A DNA stretch of 64,000 nucleotides. It comes from Pseudoxanthomonas broegbernensis. GTDB taxonomy: Bacteria; Pseudomonadota; Gammaproteobacteria; Xanthomonadales; Xanthomonadaceae. The DNA is taken from contig NZ_JACHGU010000007.1 in the NCBI RefSeq assembly GCF_014202435.1, positions 1 through 64,000 on the forward strand. The letters are read 5' to 3'. Positions 17,531-26,328 of the stretch are shown piece by piece. A program made the translations under genes and the position numbers. Below the pieces are notes generated by a model that did not search any database, was not told where the DNA came from, and saw only the letters and a program-made list of their open reading frames with translations. Each line of letters opens with the position of its first letter. The stretch's first letter is position 1.

Positions 17531-18327
17531 CGGACCGCCTCCACCGGGCGCGGCGCGCGCTGGCGCTCGTGCTGGCGGCGGATGACCTCGCCGGCCAGGC
17601 CCAGGTAGGCCACGCCGCCGCGCGAGGCGCGGTCGTAGCCGACGATGCTCTGGCCGTGGCTGGGCGCCTCGGCCAGGCGCACGTTGCGCGGCACGATGGT
17701 GCGGAACACGCGCTCGCCGAAGTGCTCGGTCAGCTCGGCCGAGACCGCGTTGGCCAGGTTGTTGCGCACGTCGAACATGGTCCGCAGCACCCCTTCGATC
17801 TCCAGCGCCGGGTTCAGGTGCTGGCGCAGGGCGTCGATGGTCTCCATCAGCGCGCTCAGCCCTTCCAGCGCGTAGTACTCGCACTGCATGGGCACGATCA
17901 CCGAGTCGGCGGCGGTCAGCGCGTTGAGGGTCAGCAGCGACAGCGCGGGCGGGCAGTCGACGATGATGAAGTCGTAGTCGCCGCGCAAAGGCTCCAGCGC
18001 GTCCTTGAGCTTCCGCTCGCGGCCGTCGACCTCCATCAGTTGGATCTCGGCGGCGGTCAGGTCGGTGTTGCCCGGCAGCAGGTCGAAGTCCTCGGCGGTG
18101 GAGACCACGGTGGAGCGCGCGTCGCGCTCGCCCAGCAGCACGTCGCAGGCCGAGGCCTCCAGCTCGCGCTTGTCCACGCCGCTGCCCATGGTCGCGTTGC
18201 CCTGGGCGTCCAGGTCCACCAGCAGCACGCGCTTGGGCGCGCGGGCCAGCGCGGCGGCCAGGTTGACGGCCGTGGTGGTCTTGCCTACGCCGCCTTTCTG
18301 GTTGGCGATGGCGATGATGCGGGCCAT
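17527..18327 (-). CDS. parA: Chromosome partitioning ATPase ParA
   Basis: A 266-residue deviant-Walker ATPase. MARIIAIANQKGGVGKTTTA carries the signature Lys of the deviant Walker A (KGGVGKTT, 11-18), LLVDLDAQGNAT the A' motif, and FIIVDCPPALSLL the Walker B. Chromosomal Soj/ParA size without an N-terminal DNA-binding extension. Operon order rsmG-parA-parB is the classical origin-proximal arrangement. Confidence 0.97.
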   Translation of the reverse strand: MARIIAIANQKGGVGKTTTAVNLAAALARAPKRVLLVDLDAQGNATMGSGVDKRELEASACDVLLGERDARSTVVSTAEDFDLLPGNTDLTAAEIQLMEVDGRERKLKDALEPLRGDYDFIIVDCPPALSLLTLNALTAADSVIVPMQCEYYALEGLSALMETIDALRQHLNPALEIEGVLRTMFDVRNNLANAVSAELTEHFGERVFRTIVPRNVRLAEAPSHGQSIVGYDRASRGGVAYLGLAGEVIRRQHERQRAPRPVEAVR

Positions 18328-18384
18328 GCGGAATGCCTTGGGACGGGGACGCGCGGGGGTCCGGGACGGGCCATTATGCGGGTT

Positions 18385-19026
18385 TCACGCCGCCCGGCCC
18401 ACCTCGACCAGGTGGCGCTCGGCCTCCAGGCCGGGCACGGACAGCGGATGCACGGCCAGCGCGGCCCAGCCGGTGGGCAGGGCCGCGATCTCCGCGGCCG
18501 GGTGCACGCCCTTCATCGCCAGCAGGCGCCCGCCGGGCGCGAGCAGGTGGCCGCCGACCGCGACGATGCCGGCCAGGGTGTCCAGGGCGCGGGCGGTGAC
18601 CTGGGCGTAGGCGCCGGGTTCGTCCAGCGCCTCGGCGCGCGACTCGGCCACCCGCGCGTTGCCGAGCCGGAGCTGGCGCACCGCCTCGCGCAGGAAGCGG
18701 GCCTTCTTGCCGTTGCTCTCCACCAGGGAGACCTGCAGGTCCGGGCGCGCGATCGCCAGCGGGATGCCGGGCAGGCCGGGGCCGGTGCCCAGGTCGGCCA
18801 GGCGGCCCGGCCGGACATGGGGATGCATGGCCAGCGAGTCGAGCAGGTGGCGGGTGACCATCTCGTCCGGGTCGCGGATGGCGGTGAGGTTGTAGGTGCG
18901 GTTCCAGCGCAGCAGCAGGGCCAGGTAGTCGAGCAGCGGCGCGGCCAGGGCGCGGTCCAGGCCCAGCGCGTCCAGGCCATCGTCCAGGCGCTGGCGCAGG
19001 GCGTCGGAAAAGGCGGGGGCATCCAT
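18385..19026 (-). CDS. rsmG: 16S rRNA (guanine-N7) methyltransferase RsmG
   Basis: A 213-residue Rossmann methyltransferase that methylates N7 of G527 (E. coli numbering) of 16S rRNA using S-adenosylmethionine. [20 protein letters not shown] is the family signature, [16 protein letters not shown] the SAM-binding loop, and [15 protein letters not shown] and TARALDTL follow in order. Located 57 bp upstream of parA. On the minus strand a GATACT -10 box (19033-19038) ends 6 nt before the ATG, suggesting a leaderless message. Confidence 0.96.
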   Translation of the reverse strand: MDAPAFSDALRQRLDDGLDALGLDRALAAPLLDYLALLLRWNRTYNLTAIRDPDEMVTRHLLDSLAMHPHVRPGRLADLGTGPGLPGIPLAIARPDLQVSLVESNGKKARFLREAVRQLRLGNARVAESRAEALDEPGAYAQVTARALDTLAGIVAVGGHLLAPGGRLLAMKGVHPAAEIAALPTGWAALAVHPLSVPGLEAERHLVEVGRAA

Positions 19027-19327
19027 GCGGGCAGTATCGCCGATGCGGGAACCGGGGCGCTCGTCGTGCGTGGAGGCCGTGGCTTGGAAATGCCGCTCGA
19101 ACGCGATGGCGTGCACGGCGAAACCGCGGCACGGTGGAAGGCATCGCGCCGAGGACATTCCCACAGGCCAACTTTTCGCTTCCTTGCCGGCGCCGGCTGC
19201 AGTCGGCGACAGGGCCGCGTCGCGGTCGCCGGCTACACCCGGCATCTACAAGTGCCGGCACATGCCGGGGCCATCCCTTCTCCAGGGACCGGCTCCAGCT
19301 TGGCGCCCGCCTGCGGCCGCCGCGGAG

Positions 19328-19933
19328 TCAGCGCGGGCGCCAGGCCAGGGCGGCGAGGTAGCCGGGCTGGGGAATCCATTCGCGCAACTGCCAGTGCGCG
19401 GGATCGCCCAGTTCCGGGTCGCAGGCCAGCAGGCGCAGCGGCGCGTGGTCGCGATCGTCCGTGTTGCCGAACTCCAGCCGGTGCAGGCCGAAGGCCAGGC
19501 CGCGGCCGTGCGCCTTCAGCAGCGCTTCCTTGGCGCACCACAGGCGCAGGAAGGCCGGTTCGCGGCGTTCCGGGGCCAGGGCCTGGAGGCGTTCGGCCTC
19601 GGCCGGGGCGAAGAAGCGCTCGGCCAGTTCCAGGGCGCGCGGGCGCGGGCGCAGGCGTTCCAGGTCCACGCCCAGGGTGACGCCGCGGCCCAGGGCCAGC
19701 AGCAGGCGCTCGCCGCTGTGGCTCCAGCCGGCATCGCGGTCGTCGAACGGCGCGCGCAGATGCGGCCGGCCGTGGTCGTCGCGCACCAGCGGCAGCGCGT
19801 CGGCGTCCTGGCCCAGCCAGCCGGCGAGCACGCCGCGCGCCTGCGGTTCGCCGCGGCGGCCGGGCACGTGCGGCAGGGCCTGGACCCGCACCGGGCCGAA
19901 ACGCCAGGCGCCGGGCGCTTGAACGTCGCTCAT
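19328..19933 (-). CDS. 4'-phosphopantetheinyl transferase, Sfp type
   Basis: A 201-residue transferase that moves the phosphopantetheine arm of coenzyme A to a serine of carrier proteins. WSHSGERLLLALGRG is the first conserved motif, GVDLERLRPR the Mg-binding motif, and FFAPAEAERLQ followed by RLWCAKEALLKAHGRGL the third (WxxKEA). No AcpS is linked here. A likely client is the acyl carrier protein of the xanthomonadin cluster at 56.6 kb, as PPTases of this type are needed for pigment synthesis in xanthomonads, but that is inference across 37 kb. The 19027-19327 gap before it holds a palindromic repeat and no gene. Confidence 0.9.
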   Translation of the reverse strand: MSDVQAPGAWRFGPVRVQALPHVPGRRGEPQARGVLAGWLGQDADALPLVRDDHGRPHLRAPFDDRDAGWSHSGERLLLALGRGVTLGVDLERLRPRPRALELAERFFAPAEAERLQALAPERREPAFLRLWCAKEALLKAHGRGLAFGLHRLEFGNTDDRDHAPLRLLACDPELGDPAHWQLREWIPQPGYLAALAWRPR

Positions 19934-20053
19934 CGGCGTCCTCCGCGGCGCCCGTATCGCGGGAACACGGCTCCTTCACGCGGGCACGGGTTTGATGGCT
20001 GCGTACGCTCCGGGAGTCGGAGCGGATTCCGTTGACCTGAGGAGGCGCACGGC

Positions 20054-20305
20054 ATGGGCATCATCATCTGGTTGATCGTAGGCGGTATCGTCGGCTGGCT
20101 TGCCAGCCTGGTCATGAAGCGCGACGGGCAGCAGGGCATCCTGCTCAACATCGTGGTGGGCATCGTGGGGGCGCTGCTGGCCGGCTGGCTGTTCGGCGGC
20201 GGCATCAACGAGGCCATCACCATACGTACCTTCCTGTTCTCGTTGATCGGCGCGATCATTTTGCTGGCGATCGTGAACCTGTTCACCCGCGGCAAGGTGC
20301 GCTGA
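20054..20305 (+). CDS. GlsB/YeaQ/YmgE-family small membrane protein
   Basis: An 83-residue protein with three hydrophobic segments: MGIIIWLIVGGIVGWLAS, ILLNIVVGIVGALLAGWL with the GG-GGIN turn, and FSLIGAIILLAIVNLF. This is the transglycosylase-associated (PF04226) fold; despite the name no enzymatic residues exist, and the family is linked to general stress. GAGGAG about 8 nt before ATG 20054 is a strong ribosome-binding site, and a hairpin terminator follows 25 bp after the stop, so it is a single-gene unit. Confidence 0.92.
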   Translation: MGIIIWLIVGGIVGWLASLVMKRDGQQGILLNIVVGIVGALLAGWLFGGGINEAITIRTFLFSLIGAIILLAIVNLFTRGKVR

Positions 20306-20330
20306 GGACCGACCGCCACGGTAGAGGCAA

Positions 20331-20362
20331 CGAAGGCCCGGCCATGCCGGGCCTTCGCGTTT
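20331..20362 (+). terminator. Rho-independent terminator after the GlsB-like gene
   Basis: A 12-bp perfect stem (20331-20342 with 20346-20357), 3-nt loop, followed by CGTTTT. It faces the plus strand; the minus-strand flank of the convergent xthA has no T run. Confidence 0.8.
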
Positions 20363-20371
20363 TCGGGGCCG

Positions 20372-21142
20372 TCAGCGGGCCAGTTCCACCCAGGCCGGGG
20401 CATGGTCGCTGGGGCGGTCCCAGGTCCGCGGCTCGCGGTCGATGCCGGCGGCCGCCACCTGCGGGCGCAGGGCCTCCGATACCAGGGTCAGGTCGATGCG
20501 CAGGCCCAGGTTGCGGCGGAACGCGGCCTGGCGGTAGTCCCACCAACTGAACACGCCGCCGTCGGCATGCAGCAGGCGGTAGCCGTCGTGCAGGCCCAGG
20601 CCGAGCAGGCCGCGCAGCGCGGTGCGCTCGGCGGCCGAGGTCAGGATGTGGCCCTCGTGCCACACCGCCGGGTCGTGCACGTCGCGCTCGTCCGGGGCGA
20701 TGTTGAAGTCGCCCATCACCACCAGCCTCGGGTGCGCGCGGGCTTCCTCGGCCAGCCAGCGGTGCACCGCGGCCAGCCACTCCAGCTTCAGCGCGTACTT
20801 GTCGGTGCCCACGTCCTGGCCGTTGACCACGTACAGGTTGACGATGCGCACATCGCCCACCGTGGCGCTGATCGCGCGCCGGTGCTCGTGCTCGAAGCCG
20901 GGCACGCCGACCACCACGTCGCGCGGCTCCTCGCGCGCCAGGATCGCCACCCCGTTGTAGGTCTTCTGCCCGGAGAACACGCTGCGGTAGCCCAGCGCGG
21001 CCAGCGCGTCGTCGGGGAAGCGGTGGTCCTCCAGCTTGGTCTCCTGCAGGCCGACCACGTCCGGGGCGAAGCCGCGCAGCCACTGTTCCAGGTGCGGCAG
21101 GCGCACGTTGAGCGAATTGACGTTCCAGCTTGCGATTTTCAT
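20372..21142 (-). CDS. xthA: Exodeoxyribonuclease III / AP endonuclease
   Basis: A 256-residue member of the endonuclease/exonuclease/phosphatase fold, cleaving 5' of abasic sites and degrading duplex DNA from 3' ends in base excision repair. All catalytic motifs are present: MKIASWNVNSLNVRL, the metal-binding Glu in LQETKLED, NLYVVNG, GDFNIAPDERDVHDP, and the terminal catalytic pair in PSDHAPAWVEL. Full length. Converges on the GlsB-like gene and its terminator. Confidence 0.96.
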   Translation of the reverse strand: MKIASWNVNSLNVRLPHLEQWLRGFAPDVVGLQETKLEDHRFPDDALAALGYRSVFSGQKTYNGVAILAREEPRDVVVGVPGFEHEHRRAISATVGDVRIVNLYVVNGQDVGTDKYALKLEWLAAVHRWLAEEARAHPRLVVMGDFNIAPDERDVHDPAVWHEGHILTSAAERTALRGLLGLGLHDGYRLLHADGGVFSWWDYRQAAFRRNLGLRIDLTLVSEALRPQVAAAGIDREPRTWDRPSDHAPAWVELAR

Positions 21143-21291
21143 GGACGGAAGCGCTGCGGTGCGGGCCGCTAGCATAGCCGCCGGCCCGTGCCGCGGCGCG
21201 GATGCGCGGGCCGGTGCGGGAACCGGCGTCGGCGTGGCCGCACGCGCCGCGCGTGCCGGGTCTGCGGCCGCCGCATCGGTACAATCGCGCC

Positions 21292-21846
21292 ATGAACCTT
21301 TCCCTGCGTCCTTACCTGGACAAGCTTCCCGCACTGGGCGAGCGCGTGTACGTGGACCCGGCCGCCACCGTCATCGGCGACGTCGAGCTGGGCGAGGACG
21401 CCTCGGTGTGGCCGGCCTGCGTGCTGCGCGGCGACGTCAATTTCATCCGTGTCGGCGCGCGCACCAACATCCAGGACGGCAGCATCGTCCACGTCAGCCA
21501 CCACAGCCCGTACAACGCGGCCGGATACCCCACGCTGATCGGCGCGGACGTGACCGTCGGCCACGGCGCCATCGTCCACGCCTGCACCATCGAGGACCTG
21601 TGCCTGATCGGCATGGGCGCGCGCATCCTCGATGGCGCGACGGTGCGCAGGTACGGGTTCGTCGGCGCCGGCGCGGTGGTCGGGCCGGGCAAGACCGTCG
21701 GCGAGGCCGAGCTGTGGCTGGGCAGCCCGGCCCGCTTCGCGCGCCGGCTGACCGACCGGGAGATCGAGAGCCTGCATTACTCGGCCGCGCAGTACGTGCG
21801 GCTCAAGGACCGCTACCTGCAGGCGCCGGTGCCAGGCGGAACCTGA
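21292..21846 (+). CDS. Gamma-class carbonic anhydrase family protein
   Basis: A 184-residue left-handed beta-helix protein built from hexapeptide repeats (residues ~20-150). RGDVNFIRVGARTNIQDGS and the histidines in GSIVHVSHHS and VGHGAIVHAC match the metal-binding residues of gamma-carbonic anhydrases (YrdA/CaiE-like). Carbonic anhydrase activity in YrdA-like members is often weak, so the in vivo reaction is uncertain. A TACAAT -10 box (21280-21285) ends exactly 6 nt before the ATG, so the mRNA is probably leaderless. Divergent from xthA. Confidence 0.92.
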   Translation: MNLSLRPYLDKLPALGERVYVDPAATVIGDVELGEDASVWPACVLRGDVNFIRVGARTNIQDGSIVHVSHHSPYNAAGYPTLIGADVTVGHGAIVHACTIEDLCLIGMGARILDGATVRRYGFVGAGAVVGPGKTVGEAELWLGSPARFARRLTDREIESLHYSAAQYVRLKDRYLQAPVPGGT

Positions 21847-21854
21847 CGGCGCCG

Positions 21855-22493
21855 CTAGCGCCGGTGCACGTTGGTGATCCGGCCGCCGTCGCGGAACCGC
21901 TGCAACTGTGCGGTGGAATACTGCAGGCTGTCGGTGGAGTAGTAGCCCGCGTCGCTGGCCTGCCGGCCGAGGTTGCGGCGGGCGCCCTCCAACCGGCTGT
22001 AGCCCACGCTGGGTACCTGCAGGGTGACGTCGTCCCCATCGACCGCCGTCACCCGCATCAGGCCCCAGGCGTGCCGCCCGAACCCGTCCGGCACCAGCGC
22101 CTGCAGGTCGACCGTGTAGACGTCGCCCACGTGCGGGCTGAGCAGCATCTGCGCGTCGCGGTGGCCGGAAAACCGGGTGCCGGCCAGCGCGGCCACCGCC
22201 ACGATGGCGGCCACGCCCAGCAGCGCCAGGCCGCCGAAGCGGCGATGGATCGGGATCGGCACGCGCCCCAACTGGCGTTCGAACGATCCGCTGTCGTGGC
22301 GCCGGCCGCGTCCGCACACGGCACAGGCGGTGAAGTAGTTCTTTTCGGTGACCCAGGCAAACAGGTACCAGATGTGCGCGTAGCGGTAGTTGAGCAGGTG
22401 CCGGTACTCGCGCGGCGCCTGGCAGGTGCCGCAGTCGTGCGTGCCGGCCGCGCCGAGCTGCACGACGTCCCCGCCCGATCCCCAGACGATCAT
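21855..22493 (-). CDS. Zinc-ribbon membrane protein of unknown function
   Basis: A 212-residue protein. The N-terminal ~90 residues hold two Cys pairs, CGTC (HDCGTCQAP) and CAVC (TACAVCGRG), spaced like a zinc ribbon, with an aromatic segment YRYAHIWYLFAWVTEKNYF between them. One transmembrane segment follows (GLALLGVAAIVAVAALAG), then a ~110-residue extracytoplasmic domain (VGDVYTVDLQAL onward) of beta-rich character. GAGGAG upstream of ATG 22493 supports the start. I recognise the layout as a conserved hypothetical of xanthomonads and assign no function. Confidence 0.75.
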   Translation of the reverse strand: MIVWGSGGDVVQLGAAGTHDCGTCQAPREYRHLLNYRYAHIWYLFAWVTEKNYFTACAVCGRGRRHDSGSFERQLGRVPIPIHRRFGGLALLGVAAIVAVAALAGTRFSGHRDAQMLLSPHVGDVYTVDLQALVPDGFGRHAWGLMRVTAVDGDDVTLQVPSVGYSRLEGARRNLGRQASDAGYYSTDSLQYSTAQLQRFRDGGRITNVHRR

Positions 22494-22617
22494 TCCATGA
22501 TCTCCTCAAGTGGTGGTGCGCCTCGTCCATGAGTGAGGCCATGGCGATGGTAGGCCAGTTGCGTGGATGTTGCGAGGGGGGCGCGCGCTCACCGGGCGGG
22601 ACCGCCGCGCGGGGCGG

Positions 22618-22899
22618 TCAGGGCGCGGTCGCCGCCTCCAGCGCGGCCAGGATGGACATCGCCTCGGCGCGGCTGGCGCCGCACATCTCCGGGCCGGGCC
22701 GCAGCGAGGCGCAGAACGCGGGCCGTTCGGGCCGGCCGAACAGGCGGCAGCGCAGCGACGGGTCCAGTTGCAGGCACGGCACGCCGGCGGGCTTGCCCTG
22801 CGGCATGCCGGGAATCGGCGAGGCGATCGACGGCGCCGTGCAGCAGGCCGCGCAGCCGGGCCGGCAGGCCGGGTCGCGGCCGGAAGGGGAGATGTCCAC
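22618..22899 (-). CDS. YkgJ-family cysteine-cluster protein
   Basis: A 93-residue protein starting at GTG 22899. Cysteines lie in [29 protein letters not shown] and MCGAS, the pattern of the YkgJ/PF03692 family, proposed to bind an Fe-S cluster or zinc. A TACACT -10 box at 22907-22912 on the minus strand ends 7 nt before the GTG, which fits a leaderless message and supports this start. Divergent from the RDD-MoxR operon. Biochemical role unknown. Confidence 0.8.
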   Translation of the reverse strand: MDISPSGRDPACRPGCAACCTAPSIASPIPGMPQGKPAGVPCLQLDPSLRCRLFGRPERPAFCASLRPGPEMCGASRAEAMSILAALEAATAP

Positions 22900-23028
22900 C
22901 CGGCGCAGTGTAGGGGCTGGCGCCGCGCCGCGCTGGGCAATCGCCGCGGCGGCGGCTACAGTCGCGCGCAGGTACGCAACGGGGAACGCATGCCGCCACA
23001 GGCAGCCAGCCGGCAGGAGCGCCGGCCG

Positions 23029-23757
23029 ATGTCCGCCACCGCCATGGCGGCGCCGTCGCGCGCCGCCACGCCGGCCATGCTCGACACCTACCGCGAAGTG
23101 GTCACGCCCGAGGGCGTGGCCCTGCACCTGCCCGCCGCCGGGCCGGTGCCGCGGGCGCTGGCATGGGGCGTCGACCTGTTCGTGCGCATGGCGGTGCTGC
23201 TGGTGCTGTCGATGGTCCTGGGCATGCTCGGCGGGCTGGGCCAGGGCCTGTATCTGGTCGGGATGTTCCTGGTGGTATGGGGCTATCCCATCGTCTTCGA
23301 GGTGCTGTGGCGGGGGCAGACGCCGGGCAAGCGCGCGCTCGGCCTGCGGGTGGTCGCCGGCGATGGCGCGCCGGTGGGCTGGTTGCCGGCGATCGTGCGC
23401 AACCTGCTGCGCAGCGTGGACATGCTGCCGTTCGGCTACGCCGCCGGCCTGGTGGCCTGCCTGTGCGACCGCGACAGCCGCCGCCTGGGCGACCGGGTTG
23501 CCGATACGGTGGTGGTGCACGTATCGCCGCGGGTCGCGCACGCGCCGGTGCCCGGGGTGCCGCCGCTGGCGCCGGGGCAGCCGCTGCAGGCCGTCGAGCA
23601 GGCGGCCATCGTCGCCTTCGGCGAGCGTGCCGCCCTGCTGGCGCCGCCGCGCCAGGCGGAGCTGGCCGACCTGTTGCAGCCGCTCACCGGCGCCACCGGC
23701 GTGGAAGGCGTGCGCCGCCTGCTGGGCATCGCCAACGCATTGCTGGGGCGGCGATGA
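23029..23757 (+). CDS. RDD-family membrane protein, first gene of MoxR operon
   Basis: A 242-residue protein with an RDD domain: [19 protein letters not shown] carries the family Arg/Asp segment, then [24 protein letters not shown], the family signature, and [17 protein letters not shown]. Three to four membrane segments lie between residues ~45 and 150; a soluble tail of ~90 residues follows. ATG 23029 has AGGAG 9 nt upstream; ATG 22990 with weaker GGGGAA is an alternative 13 residues longer. It overlaps the next gene by ATGA. Substrate unknown; some RDD proteins act in cation transport. Confidence 0.87.
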   Translation: MSATAMAAPSRAATPAMLDTYREVVTPEGVALHLPAAGPVPRALAWGVDLFVRMAVLLVLSMVLGMLGGLGQGLYLVGMFLVVWGYPIVFEVLWRGQTPGKRALGLRVVAGDGAPVGWLPAIVRNLLRSVDMLPFGYAAGLVACLCDRDSRRLGDRVADTVVVHVSPRVAHAPVPGVPPLAPGQPLQAVEQAAIVAFGERAALLAPPRQAELADLLQPLTGATGVEGVRRLLGIANALLGRR

Positions 23758-24758
23758 GGCAGGAACAGTTCATCGCCCGCCACCGGGCCGAGTGGGACGC
23801 ATTCGAGCAATGGCTGCAGCGCCGAGGCGACGGCCCGTCGCGCACGCGCACCGCCGCCACCGGCGCGGTGCCCGACGATGAAATCCCCGCGCGCTATCGC
23901 CGCCTGTGCCAGCAACTGGCGCTGGCCCGCCGCCGCGGCTACAGCCCGCCGCTGCTGGAGCGCCTGCAGCAACTGATGCACGGCGGCCACGCGGCGCTCT
24001 ACCGTGCGCCGCCGCCGCGCTGGCGGCGCATGCTGGACTTCCTGGTCGCCGGCTTCCCGCTGCTCGTGCGCCGCCAGGGCAGGGTGATGTGGGCCTCGGC
24101 GGCGCTGTTCGCGCTGCCGCTGGCGGGCGTGTTCCTGGCGCTGCAATGGCGGCCGGAACTGATCCACCACATGCTGGACCCGGCCCAGGTCGCGCAGTTC
24201 GAGCGCATGTACGACCCGGCCGACCCACGGCAGACGCTGGGCCGCGAGAGCGGCGGCGACTGGCAGATGTTCGGCCACTACGTGATGAACAACATCAGCA
24301 TCGGCCTGCGCACGTTCGCCGGCGGCCTGCTGGCGGGAGTGGGCACGATCGCGGTGCTGATCGCCAACGGCGTGAGCATCGGCGCGGTGGCCGGGCATCT
24401 GCAGGCAGTGGGCCACGGCGATCCGTTCTGGCGCTTCGTCGCCGGGCATGCGCCGCTGGAGCTGACCGCGATCGTCATCGCCGGCGGCGCCGGCCTGCGC
24501 CTGGGCCTGGACCTGGTCGCCCCGGGCAACCGCCGCCGCCGCGATGCGCTGGTGGACGCCGGCCGGATCGGCGCGCGGCTGTGCCTGGGAGTGGCGGCGA
24601 TGCTGCTGCTGGCCGCCTTCGTCGAGGCGTTCTGGTCCTCGACCCAGTCGATCCCGGCGTGGATCAAGTTCACCGTCTCGGGCGTGCTGTGGGCGCTGGT
24701 GCTGGGCTGGCTGTGGCGCGGCGGGCATGGCGCGGTGGAGGACGGCGATGCGGCCTGA
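23754..24758 (+). CDS. SpoIIM-family (stage II sporulation M-like) membrane protein
   Basis: A 334-residue inner-membrane protein. An N-terminal helical part ([20 protein letters not shown], then [18 protein letters not shown]) precedes five or six membrane segments, including [20 protein letters not shown] and [20 protein letters not shown], the core of the SpoIIM/DUF95 domain. This is not a sporulation gene here; homologues occur in non-sporulating bacteria beside MoxR. Overlaps the preceding stop by ATGA and the next gene begins 11 bp inside it. Confidence 0.87.
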   Translation: MRQEQFIARHRAEWDAFEQWLQRRGDGPSRTRTAATGAVPDDEIPARYRRLCQQLALARRRGYSPPLLERLQQLMHGGHAALYRAPPPRWRRMLDFLVAGFPLLVRRQGRVMWASAALFALPLAGVFLALQWRPELIHHMLDPAQVAQFERMYDPADPRQTLGRESGGDWQMFGHYVMNNISIGLRTFAGGLLAGVGTIAVLIANGVSIGAVAGHLQAVGHGDPFWRFVAGHAPLELTAIVIAGGAGLRLGLDLVAPGNRRRRDALVDAGRIGARLCLGVAAMLLLAAFVEAFWSSTQSIPAWIKFTVSGVLWALVLGWLWRGGHGAVEDGDAA

Positions 24759-26328
24759 GGACCTGCAGGTCAACCTGCGCCCGCGTTCGTCGTGGGAGGC
24801 GATGGAACTGGGCGCGGCGCTGCTGCGGCGGCATGCCGGTGCGGTCTGGCGGCCATGGCTGCTGGCGACCCTGGCCGCCTTCGCGCTGGCCAACGCCGCC
24901 GCGTGGCGGCTGGGCCAGCCGTGGCTGGCGGGCCTGCTGCTGTGGTGGCTGAAGCCGGCATTCGAACGCATCGTGCTGTACGTGCTCTCGCGCGCGGTGT
25001 TCGGCCGGGCGCCGGGCACCGGCGAGGCGCTGCGCGCGCAGTGGCGCTTCGGCGCCGGGATGCTGCCGGCCTACCTGACCTGGCGGCGCCTGGGACCCGC
25101 ACGCTCGCTGCTGATGCCGGTGGACCTGCTGGAAGGCAATGCGCGGGCGAAACGCCGCGCACGCCGCGCGGTGCTGGGCGGCCCGGCCTATGCGCAGGCC
25201 TCGGTGCTGACCCTGGTGTGCGCGAATTTCGAGCTGGCGCTGCTGCTGGGCTGCGTGGCGGCCGTGTACCTGTTCGTCCCGGCCGAGCATCTGTCCGGCG
25301 CGCTGCACGCCTCATGGGACGTGCTGCGCGCGGGGCCGCCGACCTGGGTGGGGGTGGCGGCGAACGCGGCCGCGTGGGTGGCGGCCATGGCGATCGGCCC
25401 GTTCTACGTGGCGGCCGGTTTCGGCCTGTACCTCAACCGCCGCAGCCAGAGCGAGGCCTGGGACGTGGAACTGGCGTTCCGGCGCCTGCGCGAGCGGCTG
25501 CTGGCGCGTGCCGCTCCCCTGCTGCTGGCGCTGGCGGCCGGCCTGCCGCTGTTGGCGCCGGCCCCGGCCGCCGCGCAGCAGGCACCGGCGCCGGGTGCGG
25601 CGCCCGCCGGCGAGGACGGCAAGCAGGCGCCCGCCGCCGCCGTCCCGGGCGATGCGGGGAACGCCACCCTGCCGGCCGTGTTCGGCCAGTCGCTGCAGGA
25701 CGATGCGCGGTTCCGCGCCGCCGCCGCCCGTGCCTACGAGGACCCGCTGATCGGCGGCCGCCGCACCCTGGTGGAGTGGCGGCCGAAGGTGCCGTCGGCG
25801 CAGAAGGGCCGCGACCTGCCGGCCTGGCTGGAAGCGGCGGCCAGGCGGGCCGCGCGGGTGGCCGAATGGGGCCTGTGGCTGTTGCTTGCCGTGCTGCTGC
25901 TGGTGATCGCGCTGACCGCGCCGCGGTGGCTGCCATGGTTTCGCGGCGGCGTGCGCCGCCCGCGCCGCGCGGCCGCGCCCGACCCGGACAGCCAGGCGCT
26001 GGCCCTGCCGCAGACCTTGCCCGACGACATCGCCGCGACCGTGCGCCGGCTCTGGCGCCAGGGCCGGCAGCGCCCGGCGCTGGCCCTGCTGTACCGCGCC
26101 AGCGTCGAGGCGATGGCCGCGCGGGTCCGGGCCACGCTGCCGCCGGGCGCGACCGAAGCGCACTGCCTGCGCGTTTCGCGGCAACTGCAGGACGAGGCGG
26201 CGTGCACCCTGTTCTCGCGGACGGTGCGGGTGTGGCAGTACGCGGCCTATGCCGGGCGCCTGCCGGACGAGGCCGGCTTCGAGGCGCTGCTGGCGCAGTC
26301 GCAGGCGCAATGGGGATGGGCGTCATGA
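24748..26328 (+). CDS. Membrane protein with C-terminal DUF4129-like domain
   Basis: A 526-residue protein. Residues 1-300 contain about five membrane segments (WLLATLAAFALANAAAW, LALLLGCVAAVYLFVP and others) and basic loops. A hydrophobic stretch with an Ala-rich, Pro-rich linker (~250-310) leads to an extracytoplasmic region (FGQSLQDDARFRAAAARAYE), another membrane segment (WLLLAVLLLVIALTA), and a cytosolic C-terminal DUF4129-like part (RRLWRQGRQRPALALLYRAS, then HCLRVSRQL). Translationally coupled to both neighbours. Part of the MoxR operon; molecular role unknown. Confidence 0.8.
   Translation: MRPEDLQVNLRPRSSWEAMELGAALLRRHAGAVWRPWLLATLAAFALANAAAWRLGQPWLAGLLLWWLKPAFERIVLYVLSRAVFGRAPGTGEALRAQWRFGAGMLPAYLTWRRLGPARSLLMPVDLLEGNARAKRRARRAVLGGPAYAQASVLTLVCANFELALLLGCVAAVYLFVPAEHLSGALHASWDVLRAGPPTWVGVAANAAAWVAAMAIGPFYVAAGFGLYLNRRSQSEAWDVELAFRRLRERLLARAAPLLLALAAGLPLLAPAPAAAQQAPAPGAAPAGEDGKQAPAAAVPGDAGNATLPAVFGQSLQDDARFRAAAARAYEDPLIGGRRTLVEWRPKVPSAQKGRDLPAWLEAAARRAARVAEWGLWLLLAVLLLVIALTAPRWLPWFRGGVRRPRRAAAPDPDSQALALPQTLPDDIAATVRRLWRQGRQRPALALLYRASVEAMAARVRATLPPGATEAHCLRVSRQLQDEAACTLFSRTVRVWQYAAYAGRLPDEAGFEALLAQSQAQWGWAS

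Noticed and set aside
16288-18384. parS sites near parAB.
   Set aside because: No TGTTTCACGTGAAACA-like palindrome was seen in the intergenic regions or adjacent coding sequence.
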